Shown in pieces: positions 1 to 5,843 of a DNA stretch of 7,939 nt; position 1 is the first letter of the stretch, and each line of letters begins with the position of its first letter. The notes beneath the pieces are model-generated. The model saw nothing but the letters and a program-made list of their open reading frames with translations. It was not told the origin of the DNA and did no database searches. Source of the stretch: DATARH01 sp035507475 (GTDB lineage: Bacteria > Pseudomonadota > Alphaproteobacteria > ATCC43930 > CGMCC-115725); contig DATJOB010000358.1 of the NCBI GenBank assembly GCA_035507475.1, forward strand, positions 1 to 7,939. Direction: 5' to 3'. The translations under genes were made by a program, and so were the position numbers.

Positions 1-540
1 CGGCTGGCCGACTACCGGACCAATCCGAACATCGCGCTGACCAGCTATTTCATGTGCGCCGAGACCGACGAGGAGGCGCGGCGCCGCGCCGATGGCATCC
101 CGTTCTTCCAGTTCGCGCTGCGCTTCTACGGCCAGAGCGCGACGCGCGAGCGGCCGGCGCCGGGCACGGTCAACCTGTGGGACGAGTACGAGAAATGGAA
201 GCGCGCGAACCCCGAGGGGCTGGCGCGCGCGCTCTCGGGCGGCCTTATCGGCTCCCCCGAGACCCTGCGGCGCAAGCTGCGCCGCTTCGAGACCTCGCAT
301 ATCGACCAGGTCATCCTGCTGAACCAGGCGGGCAACAACACCCATGCGCATATCTGCGAGAGCCTCGAGCTCTTCGCCCGCGAGGTCATGCCCGAGTTCC
401 ATGCCAACATCCCCGCGCAAGAGGCGTGGAAGGCCAAGGTGCTGGCCGGCGAGATCGAGCTCGAGGAGATCGACACGGCGCCGTTCCGCGACCGCTACGG
501 CCCCAATTCGGTGCAGCTCGCGCCACAGGCCGCGGACTGA
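1..540 (+). CDS. LLM-class flavin-dependent oxidoreductase (5' truncated)
   Basis: The frame is open from the window edge to TGA at 538-540, giving 179 residues of a C-terminal part; the start lies to the left. The segment DEEARRRADG followed by FFQFALRFYG, then IGSPETLRRKLRRFE, HIDQVILLNQAG and a final ESLELFAREVMPEF is the usual C-terminal layout of bacterial luciferase-like monooxygenases. These are TIM-barrel enzymes that use reduced flavin and O2 to oxidise small organic substrates in the cytoplasm. The G-S/T-P-E segment and the following Asp-Gln strand belong to the last barrel units near the flavin phosphate site. The tail after residue 130 (AWKAKVLAGE onward) is charged and not obviously catalytic. 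It lies 162 bases upstream of the methyltransferase gene with hairpins between, so it may be a separate unit. Family assignment is good; substrate unknown. Confidence 0.85.
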   Translation, partial: RLADYRTNPNIALTSYFMCAETDEEARRRADGIPFFQFALRFYGQSATRERPAPGTVNLWDEYEKWKRANPEGLARALSGGLIGSPETLRRKLRRFETSHIDQVILLNQAGNNTHAHICESLELFAREVMPEFHANIPAQEAWKAKVLAGEIELEEIDTAPFRDRYGPNSVQLAPQAAD

Positions 541-541
541 C

Positions 542-561
542 CCGCCGCCGCGCGGCGGCGG
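542..561. terminator. Perfect 20-bp GC palindrome after the oxidoreductase stop
   Basis: Ten bases at 542-551 (CCGCCGCCGC) are the exact reverse complement of 552-561, one base after the TGA stop. As RNA it can form an 8-bp all-GC stem with a GCGC loop. No T-run follows (CCAAGGAACC), so it is not a classical intrinsic terminator. It may be a 3'-end stabiliser or a terminator of the type lacking a U-tract. Confidence 0.4.
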
Positions 562-570
562 CCAAGGAAC

Positions 571-624
571 CGCAGGCGACGCGCGGCCGTAATCGCCGAT
601 GCGCGGTGAGTGGCCGCGCCTGCG
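571..624. repeat. Long inverted repeat (stem-loop) upstream of the methyltransferase gene
   Basis: GCGCGGCC at 581-588 pairs exactly with GGCCGCGC at 612-619. The outer arms CGCAG (571-575) and CTGCG (620-624) extend the stem to 13 bp, with a 5-base bulge on the left arm and a 23-base loop. It is followed by GGGTTTGCTGTTGC, weakly T-rich. It could end transcription from the oxidoreductase or act as leader structure for the gene at 703. Apart from this and the palindrome at 542-561, I see no gene or clear promoter in 541-702. Confidence 0.35.
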
Positions 625-702
625 GGTTTGCTGTTGCTCAAGCGGGACCGAGCGGCGATCCTTGCAGCCGCCATCGTCTCGGGCTACGGACGGAATCTTG
701 CG

Positions 703-1476
703 ATGAACCAGCCGGCAGCATCTTCGTTCTTCGACCGCTACGAGAGCTTCATCAGAAAGGCCGCGACGGCGGCAGGGTCGGGATCGGACCTCGCCAATCC
801 GGGCCGGCTGCGCCAGCGTTACACGGCGCTGATCGGCGGCAACCGCGACCTCTTTCGCGGCGCGCGGGTGCTCGACCCGATGAGCTCGCTGGGCCTGTGG
901 AGCCTCGCCGCGCTCGACGCCGGCGCGGCCCACGTCGTCGGCGTGGAAAACCGGGAGAAGGCGGTCGAGAGCGCCAATGCGCTGTTCTCCGAGGCCGGGG
1001 TCGCCCCGGGCTCGTACCGCTTCGTCAATTCCGATCTCTTCGCCGCGGTTCGCGGCTTCGAGCCCGGCGAGTTCGACCTGGTGCTGTCGCACGGGTTTCT
1101 CGAGCGCTCGGACCCCCGATTCTTCTTCCAGCAGATGGCGCGGCTGCGGGTCAAGCACGTGATCCTCGACACGCGGATCGTGCGCGGCAAGGGGCCGATC
1201 GTGCGGCTGATGAAGCGCGGCGACGACAACGAAAAGGCGGGACCCGCGGCCCGTTACGCGGCGATGCTGTCGCTGCCGAACCACGAGCTGATCACGTTCT
1301 TCTGCGACTACTTCAAGTTCAGCTGGCGCCATGTCGACCTGAAGGCGCTGGGGATCGTCGATTTCAAGGACATCGCGGACTACCAGAACGACCGCCGCCG
1401 GATTTACGTGCTCGAAGCCAACCCGAGTGCCGGCGGGCAAGGGCGGCGGAGGGTCGGCGCCGCCAAGCGGAACTAG
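703..1476 (+). CDS. Class I SAM-dependent methyltransferase, stand-alone
   Basis: The product is 257 residues. Motif I is at residues 56-64 (VLDPMSSLG), followed by WSLAALDAGA and the acidic ribose-binding position E82 in VVGVE. Then come FVNSDLF (about 107-113), FEPGEFDLVL (119-128), KHVILDTRIV (151-160) and a terminal RRRIYVLE strand. The canonical DxGxGxG is degenerate: the first glycine is Met and the second Ser. The whole protein aligns with the C-terminal half of each fusion protein at 2878-7420. I chose ATG 703 over the in-frame GTG 610 because homology begins at residue 8 (SFFDRY aligns with HFFDRH in the second fusion) and GGACGGA lies upstream; the extra 31 residues from 610 have no counterpart. 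The Arg/Lys-rich tail is unusual. The fold is secure; methyl acceptor unknown. Confidence 0.85.
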   Translation: MNQPAASSFFDRYESFIRKAATAAGSGSDLANPGRLRQRYTALIGGNRDLFRGARVLDPMSSLGLWSLAALDAGAAHVVGVENREKAVESANALFSEAGVAPGSYRFVNSDLFAAVRGFEPGEFDLVLSHGFLERSDPRFFFQQMARLRVKHVILDTRIVRGKGPIVRLMKRGDDNEKAGPAARYAAMLSLPNHELITFFCDYFKFSWRHVDLKALGIVDFKDIADYQNDRRRIYVLEANPSAGGQGRRRVGAAKRN

Positions 1477-1497
1477 CCACCTTGCGGACGAGCGGTC

Positions 1498-1512
1498 CCG
1501 CGCCCGGCGCGG
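1498..1512. terminator. GC hairpin between methyltransferase stop and downstream promoter
   Basis: CCGCGC (1498-1503) pairs with GCGCGG (1507-1512) around a 3-base loop, 21 bases after the TAG stop. Only CTTG follows, so there is no T-run. Its place between a stop codon and a promoter candidate fits a boundary element, but hairpins this short are common at this GC content. Confidence 0.25.
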
Positions 1513-1513
1513 C

Positions 1514-1543
1514 TTGAAAGGCAGGTCGTTTCGCTTGTAAAAT
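1514..1543 (+). promoter_or_regulatory. Candidate sigma70-type promoter for the mbtH-hydrolase-fusion unit
   Basis: TTGAAA (1514-1519, 5 of 6 to TTGACA) and TAAAAT (1538-1543, 5 of 6 to TATAAT) are separated by 18 bases, in one of the few AT-rich patches of the window. Transcription would start near 1550, leaving a leader of about 30 bases before the GTG at 1579. The next gaps (1804-1877 and 2742-2877) are short and show no comparable promoter, so this one could serve everything to 7420. Confidence 0.5.
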
Positions 1544-1569
1544 CAAGGCTCCAGGACAGGCGGGCGCGC

Positions 1570-1573
1570 GGAG
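1570..1573 (+). promoter_or_regulatory. Ribosome binding site that sets the GTG start of mbtH
   Basis: GGAG lies 5 bases before GTG 1579. The ATG at 1577 overlaps this GTG but is in another frame whose product does not match MbtH, so the site and the homology together favour GTG 1579. Confidence 0.5.
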
Positions 1574-1578
1574 TCGAT

Positions 1579-1803
1579 GTGGCCGACGACGAGGACGATC
1601 AGACGATCTATGCCGTCGTCGTCAACGACGAGGAGCAGTATTCGATCTGGCCCGCTCACAAGCCGATGCCGCCCGGGTGGCGCGCGGTCGGCAAGGAGGG
1701 GCGCAAGGCGGCGTGCCTCGCCTATATCGACGCGACATGGACCGACATGCGGCCGCGCAGCCTGCGTCGGGCGATGGAAGACGGACCGGATACCTCCGGT
1801 TAA
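1579..1803 (+). CDS. MbtH-like protein
   Basis: The 74-residue product carries the full MbtH signature: N16 with EEQYSIWP at 18-25, PPGW at 31-34, CLAYI at 46-50 and WTDMRP at 54-59, then SL at 61-62. The three conserved tryptophans are W24, W34 and W54. Length is typical of the family (about 60-80). MbtH proteins bind adenylation domains of nonribosomal peptide synthetases and help them fold or work; they have no known activity alone. No synthetase is in this window, so the partner must lie elsewhere, perhaps just outside. The gene is the first after the promoter candidate at 1514-1543 and 74 bases before the hydrolase. The acidic N-terminus (ADDEDD) and the tail after SLRR are less conserved. 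Family call is firm; the link to the downstream sulfotransferases is inferred from position. Confidence 0.95.
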   Translation: MADDEDDQTIYAVVVNDEEQYSIWPAHKPMPPGWRAVGKEGRKAACLAYIDATWTDMRPRSLRRAMEDGPDTSG

Positions 1804-1877
1804 CCTTGGGCTGCGCTTGATGGCGGGCGCATGACGGACGCAGGGCCGCAAGCGTCCTCGACCGGTTGGAACGGGCG

Positions 1878-2741
1878 ATGTGGAGCAAGCCAGTCACGGT
1901 CTGCGCGGCGCCCAGCCTGCGCCTTTGTGCAACCGAATGGAGCCGACAGGGCCTGCCGTGCGTATTACTGCATGGACTGGGCGAGGCGGGCTGCGTCTGG
2001 AGCCATCTGGCGTTCCGCCTCGCCGCACGGTTTCGCGTCGTGGCGTTCGATCTAAGGGGGCATGGCAATTCCGACCGCGATCCCGACGGCCGGTACGAGA
2101 TGGCGAGCTTTGTCGGCGACCTCCGCAATGCGGTCACGACCTTCGGCTTTGACCGGATGGTGCTGGTCGGGCATTCGCTCGGCGCCGAGATCGCGATCCG
2201 CTTCGCCGCGGAAAACCCGGCGCGCGTCGCCGCGCTGGTCATCGTCGATTTCGGCCCCGAATGCGGCCAGGCGGGGATCGACGAGGTGCTGCGCGGCCTC
2301 GCCGCCCTGCCGCGCGCCTTCGCCTCGCCGGAGGACTACGCGCAATGGCTGATCGAGCGCCGGCCGCTCGCCGATCCAGCGCTGCTGCGCCAGTTCGCGC
2401 GCTACAACCTGCGCCGCGCGGACGGCGCCGAGACCTGGGAGCCGAAGAGCGATGCGGCGCTCGCCGCCGCCTCGCCGGTCGCAGCGCACGACCCGGTCGA
2501 CGGCCGCTATCGCTGGCTCGATCTGTGGCCGATCTTGCGGCGCATCGATTGCCCGAGCCTCGTCGTGCGCGGCATGGCCTCGGGCGTGCTGCCGGGCGAC
2601 GTGGCGCAGCGCATGGCGGACGAGACGCTGCGGCGCGGCCGCCTGATCACCGTCGCGGGCGCCGGGCATGCGGTGATGATGGACAACCCGAACGCGTTCA
2701 GCGCCGGAGTCGGCGGGTTTCTTGCAGGTCTTGCGGCATGA
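1878..2741 (+). CDS. Alpha/beta hydrolase
   Basis: The product is 287 residues from ATG 1878; an in-frame TTG at 1866 would add four. It has the oxyanion-hole HGLG (about 32-35), the FDLRGHGNSD turn after strand 4 (about 57-66), the nucleophile elbow GHSLG with Ser100, and a C-terminal GAGH with His264. A cap region of Arg/Ala-rich helices lies at about 130-220. The usual acid position after strand 7 reads RGMASGVL; relatives often have Asp where this has Gly236, so the triad acid is uncertain (Asp241 is near). The family covers esterases, C-C hydrolases, dehalogenases and thioesterase-like enzymes; nothing here settles which. It sits between mbtH and the fusion genes on the same strand, and a proofreading or release thioesterase role for a nonribosomal peptide is possible but unproven. 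Confidence 0.85.
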   Translation: MWSKPVTVCAAPSLRLCATEWSRQGLPCVLLHGLGEAGCVWSHLAFRLAARFRVVAFDLRGHGNSDRDPDGRYEMASFVGDLRNAVTTFGFDRMVLVGHSLGAEIAIRFAAENPARVAALVIVDFGPECGQAGIDEVLRGLAALPRAFASPEDYAQWLIERRPLADPALLRQFARYNLRRADGAETWEPKSDAALAAASPVAAHDPVDGRYRWLDLWPILRRIDCPSLVVRGMASGVLPGDVAQRMADETLRRGRLITVAGAGHAVMMDNPNAFSAGVGGFLAGLAA

Positions 2742-2884
2742 CGCGCGAGTGGGCGCGCGCGGCGGTCTTGCGAGCGGCGGATGAGGCGGTTAAGTTTCGC
2801 CGCGGCCGCGCGTCGGCACCTCCTTCGATTTCGACGCGGCGCGGCGCCACGACAGGGCGCGGTGCCGCAGGTGCGCCATGGTGA
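2738..2884 (+). CDS. Possible small coupling ORF (48 residues), doubtful
   Basis: An ATG at 2738 overlaps the hydrolase stop as ATGA, and the frame ends at TGA 2882-2884, overlapping the start of the first fusion gene by 7 bases. It would bridge the only large gap in the unit and carry ribosomes to ATG 2878, which has only a weak ribosome binding site (AGG at 2869-2871). The peptide (MTREWARAAVLRAADEAVKF, then Arg/Gly/Ala-rich) resembles nothing I know and has the composition of chance GC-rich frames. Overlap at both ends is the only support. If it is not translated, 2742-2877 is plain intergenic sequence. Confidence 0.2.
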   Translation: MTREWARAAVLRAADEAVKFRRGRASAPPSISTRRGATTGRGAAGAPW

Positions 2885-4332
2885 CCAGCGTTATGGCCGA
2901 CAACAGGCCGATTCGGTTCGTGACCGACGAGCGGCTCGACTTCAATCATCCGACGCCGCTGCGCAAGTCGTATTTGATCGCCTCCTCCTATCGCAGCGGC
3001 AGCCAGTATCTGTGCTGGCAATTGTGGGAAACCGGCGTGCTCGGCGCACCGTGCGAGTACCTCAACCCGAGCTACGAAATCCGCACCCTCAAGCAGCGCT
3101 TCAATGTCATCAGCCATGCCGACTACATTGCCAAGCTGCTGGCGCGGCGCACCTCGAAGAACGGCGTCTTCGGCACGAAGGAGCACTTCCACCACTTCCA
3201 GGCCTTCATCAAGGAGTACCCGGAGCTGCTGGAGGTGTTGTCGCCGGTGACGTACATCTACATCAACCGCCGCGACCGCGTCGCCCAGGCGGTGTCGATG
3301 GCCAAGGCGTTGCAGACCAACTGGTGGTCGTCGCGCATGGAGGAAGGCGAGCGTCCGCCGCTCAACTACGACCGCGAGCTGATCGCCAAATGTATGCGCG
3401 AGGTGGAACTGCAGGATGCCGGCTGGCTGCGCTGGTTCGAGGCGCGCAAGATCACGCCCCATCCGCTGACCTACGAAGACCTCACCAGCGACACGGCGGG
3501 CGTGGTGCGCTCGGTCGTCGAACTGCTCGGCGTGCAGGATGACGAGCCGGAGAGGGTCAGAGTGCCGCCGGCGCGCAAGCAGAGCGACGACACCAACCGC
3601 GAATGGATCGAGCGTTACGAGCGCGAGACGCGGGCCGGTGGCGGCACGGCGCTCGAGGACGAGCATTTCTGCGCCCGCCATCCGCGCTTCTATGACGGGC
3701 TCGGCGATGCCGCCGGTTCGGCGAGCGGCTTCATCGGCGAGATCCGGCTGCGTCGCCGGTACGATGCGATCGTCGCTCATAACCGCGACCTGCTGCGCGG
3801 CGCCCGCGTCCTCGACCTGCAGAGCGGGCAGGGGTTCTGGACCCTCGCGGCGCTCGATGCCGGCGCGTCCCGGGTGGTCGGCGTCGAGCCGTCGCGGCGC
3901 CAGGTCGCAACCGCCGAGCAGAACCTCGCGTATTACCAGGCGCAGCCGGGCTCGTTCGGCTTCGTGGTCTCGGACGTGCACCAGGCGCTCGAGCAGTTCG
4001 CGCCTGGCTCGTTCGACGTCGTGCTGTGCAAGGGGTTCTTCGAGCAGTCGCAGTTCAGCGAGTTCTTCCGCCAGCTCTATCGGCTCAAGATCAAGCATGT
4101 CGTTCTCGATACGCGGATCGTTCCGGGAGACGAACCGGTTGCTCATTTCACCACTGGGGGAACGAGCACCATCACGGCGACGCCGACCCACCAGCTCGTC
4201 ACCTATCTCTGCCAGGGCGCGTTTGCCTGGCGCCTCGTCGACTGGCAGGCGATGTCCCTGCCGGAATGGACCGGGGTGCAGGACTACGCGGCCGATCGCC
4301 AACGCACTTACGTACTGGATAGGCTGAAATGA
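2878..4332 (+). CDS. Stf0-type sulfotransferase fused to SAM methyltransferase (fusion A)
   Basis: The product is 484 residues. The sulfotransferase half (about 20-252) has the PAPS 5'-phosphosulfate loop SSYRSGS (36-42), GAPCEYLNP with E60 at the place of the Stf0 catalytic Glu, TSKNGVFG (92-99), the HFHHF block (103-107), RRDRVAQAVSMAKALQT (131-147; the 3'-phosphate region), and LTYEDL (197-202). This family takes sulfate from PAPS to a hydroxyl; the mycobacterial member makes trehalose-2-sulfate. After a short linker (253-262) comes a class I methyltransferase: VLDLQSGQG (311-319), acidic E337 in VVGVE, FDVVLCKGFFEQ (379-390), KHVVLDTRIV (406-415) and a final RTYVLDRLK. There is no signal peptide or membrane segment, so it is cytoplasmic. 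ATG 2893 (residue 6) is an alternative start. The stop overlaps the next start. Domain calls are firm; substrate unknown. Confidence 0.9.
   Translation: MVTSVMADNRPIRFVTDERLDFNHPTPLRKSYLIASSYRSGSQYLCWQLWETGVLGAPCEYLNPSYEIRTLKQRFNVISHADYIAKLLARRTSKNGVFGTKEHFHHFQAFIKEYPELLEVLSPVTYIYINRRDRVAQAVSMAKALQTNWWSSRMEEGERPPLNYDRELIAKCMREVELQDAGWLRWFEARKITPHPLTYEDLTSDTAGVVRSVVELLGVQDDEPERVRVPPARKQSDDTNREWIERYERETRAGGGTALEDEHFCARHPRFYDGLGDAAGSASGFIGEIRLRRRYDAIVAHNRDLLRGARVLDLQSGQGFWTLAALDAGASRVVGVEPSRRQVATAEQNLAYYQAQPGSFGFVVSDVHQALEQFAPGSFDVVLCKGFFEQSQFSEFFRQLYRLKIKHVVLDTRIVPGDEPVAHFTTGGTSTITATPTHQLVTYLCQGAFAWRLVDWQAMSLPEWTGVQDYAADRQRTYVLDRLK
4317..4323 (+). promoter_or_regulatory. Ribosome binding site for fusion B inside the end of fusion A
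   Basis: GGATAGG ends 5 bases before ATG 4329 and lies in the codons for the final Leu-Asp-Arg-Leu-Lys of fusion A. The stop and start overlap as ATGA (4329-4332), the usual arrangement for termination-reinitiation coupling. Confidence 0.55.
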
Positions 4333-5843
4333 CGGACACACTGCAGGATGCGCCGCGCGCCGGCGATACGGCATCGGCGGCTGCCGAGGAGGCCGGCTCC
4401 GCGGCGCCATTCAATCGGCGCCTCGACTTCAATCATTTCGTGGCGATGCGCAAGGCGTACATCGTCGCGTCCTCGTATCGCTGCGGCAGCACCTTCCTGT
4501 GCCGCAACCTGTGGCAGACCGGGCTGCTCGGCTCGCCGATCGAGATGCTGAACCCGGCGACCGCGATGAAGGATCTGAGCAGCCGATTCGACGCGGCGTC
4601 GCCGGCCGACTACATCGCCAAGCTGATCGAGCGCCGCACCTCGAAAAACGGCGTCTTCGGGCTGAAGTCGCACTTCCACCATTTCGAGGCGTTCCTGCGC
4701 CAGTATCCCGGACTGCTCGACGCGCTGGCGCCGCTGACCTTCATTCACATCGCGCGGCAGGACAAGGTCGCCCAAGCGGTGTCGATGGCGAAGGCGCTGC
4801 AGACCGACCAGTGGTCGTCCGAGGAGGAGCACGGGAAGAAGCCCGAAATCAGCTACGACCGCGAGACGATCCGCAAGTGCCTGAAGGACGTGCGGCGGCA
4901 GGACCGCCTGTGGCGGCGCTGGTTCGAGGAGCACAACGTCACGCCGATCGAGGTGACCTACGAAGAGCTGACCGCCGATCCGGCGCGGGTCGTGCGCGGC
5001 ATCGTCGAACATCTGGGTGTGCAGCACGACGAGCCCGATCCGGTCGACGTGCCTTCGCTCGAAAAGCAGGGCGACGAGACCAACGAGGAATGGGTCGAGC
5101 GGTTCCGCCGCGAGCGGCGAGCGCTCGTCAAGCGCCGCCGCCAGGCGGCGGAGGCCGAGCCGGCGGCCGATCCCGCGGTCCCGCATTTCTTCGACCGCCA
5201 TGCCGAGCTGATCAAGAGCCTGCCGATCCGCAGCGATTCCGGGCCCGGCTCGCTCGAAACGATCCGCCGCCGCTACGACCGCGTCTTCATGCGCAACCGC
5301 GATCTGTTCGCCAACGCCCGCGTGCTCGACCTGATGAGCGCGCAGGGTTTCTGGAGCGTGGCGGCGCTCGACGCCGGGGCGGCGCACGTCGTCGCCGTCG
5401 AGCGCTCCGAGCGGCTGATCCAGATCGCGGAACGCAACCTCGCCGAAAGCGGCGTCGATGCGCGGCGCTACCGGCTGGTGCAGTCGGCGATCTTTCCGGC
5501 GCTGCAATCGTTCATGCCCGAAGCGTTCGACGTGATCATCTGCAAGGAGTTCTTCGAGCAGTGCCATCCGTCGACGTTCTTCCGGCACCTAGCGCGATTG
5601 CGCCCCAAGCACGTCGTGCTCGACACGCGGATCATCAACGGGGCCGGACCGGTCTCGCGCTTCGGCATGGCCAACGGCAGCCGCGCGATCCTGTCGACGC
5701 CGAGCCACGACCTGATCAAGTTCCTGTGCCAGGGCGAGTTCACCTGGCGCCTGGCCGACTGGCAGTCGATGGGCAGCACCAACTGGTCCGGCGTCAAGGG
5801 CTATGCGCGCGAGCGAACGTATCTCTTGGATCGGGTGCGATGA
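4329..5843 (+). CDS. Stf0-type sulfotransferase fused to SAM methyltransferase (fusion B)
   Basis: The product is 504 residues. A variable Ala-rich leader (1-30) precedes the sulfotransferase half (about 31-264): PAPS loop SSYRCGS (48-54), GSPIEMLNP with catalytic-type E72, TSKNGVFG (104-111), HFHHF (115-119), ARQDKVAQAVSMAKALQT (142-159) and VTYEEL (209-214). A charged linker rich in Arg, Ala and Glu (261-281) leads to the methyltransferase: VLDLMSAQG (332-340), acidic E358, FDVIICKEFFEQC (400-412), KHVVLDTRII (427-436) and a terminal RTYLLDRVR. It is the most divergent of the three in the sulfotransferase half: it has TFLCRN for QYLCW, SSEEEHGKKP for the SRMEEG block, and lacks the VRFIVDE-like lead-in. 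These differences suggest a different acceptor. Both junctions are ATGA overlaps, so it is coupled to its neighbours on each side. Confidence 0.9.
   Translation: MTDTLQDAPRAGDTASAAAEEAGSAAPFNRRLDFNHFVAMRKAYIVASSYRCGSTFLCRNLWQTGLLGSPIEMLNPATAMKDLSSRFDAASPADYIAKLIERRTSKNGVFGLKSHFHHFEAFLRQYPGLLDALAPLTFIHIARQDKVAQAVSMAKALQTDQWSSEEEHGKKPEISYDRETIRKCLKDVRRQDRLWRRWFEEHNVTPIEVTYEELTADPARVVRGIVEHLGVQHDEPDPVDVPSLEKQGDETNEEWVERFRRERRALVKRRRQAAEAEPAADPAVPHFFDRHAELIKSLPIRSDSGPGSLETIRRRYDRVFMRNRDLFANARVLDLMSAQGFWSVAALDAGAAHVVAVERSERLIQIAERNLAESGVDARRYRLVQSAIFPALQSFMPEAFDVIICKEFFEQCHPSTFFRHLARLRPKHVVLDTRIINGAGPVSRFGMANGSRAILSTPSHDLIKFLCQGEFTWRLADWQSMGSTNWSGVKGYARERTYLLDRVR
4631..4660 (+). repeat. 30-bp exact repeat, copy in fusion B
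   Basis: This segment, coding from the last Glu-Arg-Arg codons through TSKNGVFG, is identical base for base to 6133-6162 in fusion C and matches 28 of 30 bases at 3144-3173 in fusion A. It marks the most constrained part of the sulfotransferase paralogues and a possible site of recombination between them. Confidence 0.75.
4767..4808 (+). repeat. 42-bp near-exact repeat, copy in fusion B
   Basis: This segment, coding VAQAVSMAKALQTD, differs at one base (A for G) from 6269-6310 in fusion C and at a few bases from 3280-3321 in fusion A. The protein is conserved here, but shared synonymous codons also suggest fairly recent duplication or gene conversion. Confidence 0.75.
5828..5835 (+). promoter_or_regulatory. 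Ribosome binding site for fusion C inside the end of fusion B
   Basis: GGATCGGG ends 4 bases before ATG 5840 and codes part of the terminal Leu-Asp-Arg-Val-Arg of fusion B. The overlap is again ATGA (5840-5843), matching the junction at 4329 in layout and encoded residues. Confidence 0.55.

Noticed and set aside
610..702. GTG 610 as start of the stand-alone methyltransferase
   Set aside because: The 31 extra residues have no counterpart in the homologous domains, and ATG 703 has a plausible upstream GGACGGA.
54..1517. 487-codon plus-strand frame spanning the oxidoreductase and the methyltransferase
   Set aside because: It is out of frame with two recognisable proteins, runs through the hairpin region and has Arg/Ala/Pro-rich low-complexity translation.
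1831..2055. 74-codon frame starting with ATG 1831 between mbtH and the hydrolase
   Set aside because: Most of it overlaps the start of the hydrolase in another frame and its product has no recognisable feature.
2698..4410. 570-codon open frame on the minus strand opposite fusion A
   Set aside because: It mirrors the codon-position bias of the plus-strand gene; its translation is Arg/Asp/His/Leu-rich with no domain, and similar antisense frames lie opposite B and C.
4499..5839. Upstream extension of fusion C that would give a 973-residue protein
   Set aside because: The first 447 codons are a shifted frame of fusion B; homology and the ribosome binding site place the start at 5840.
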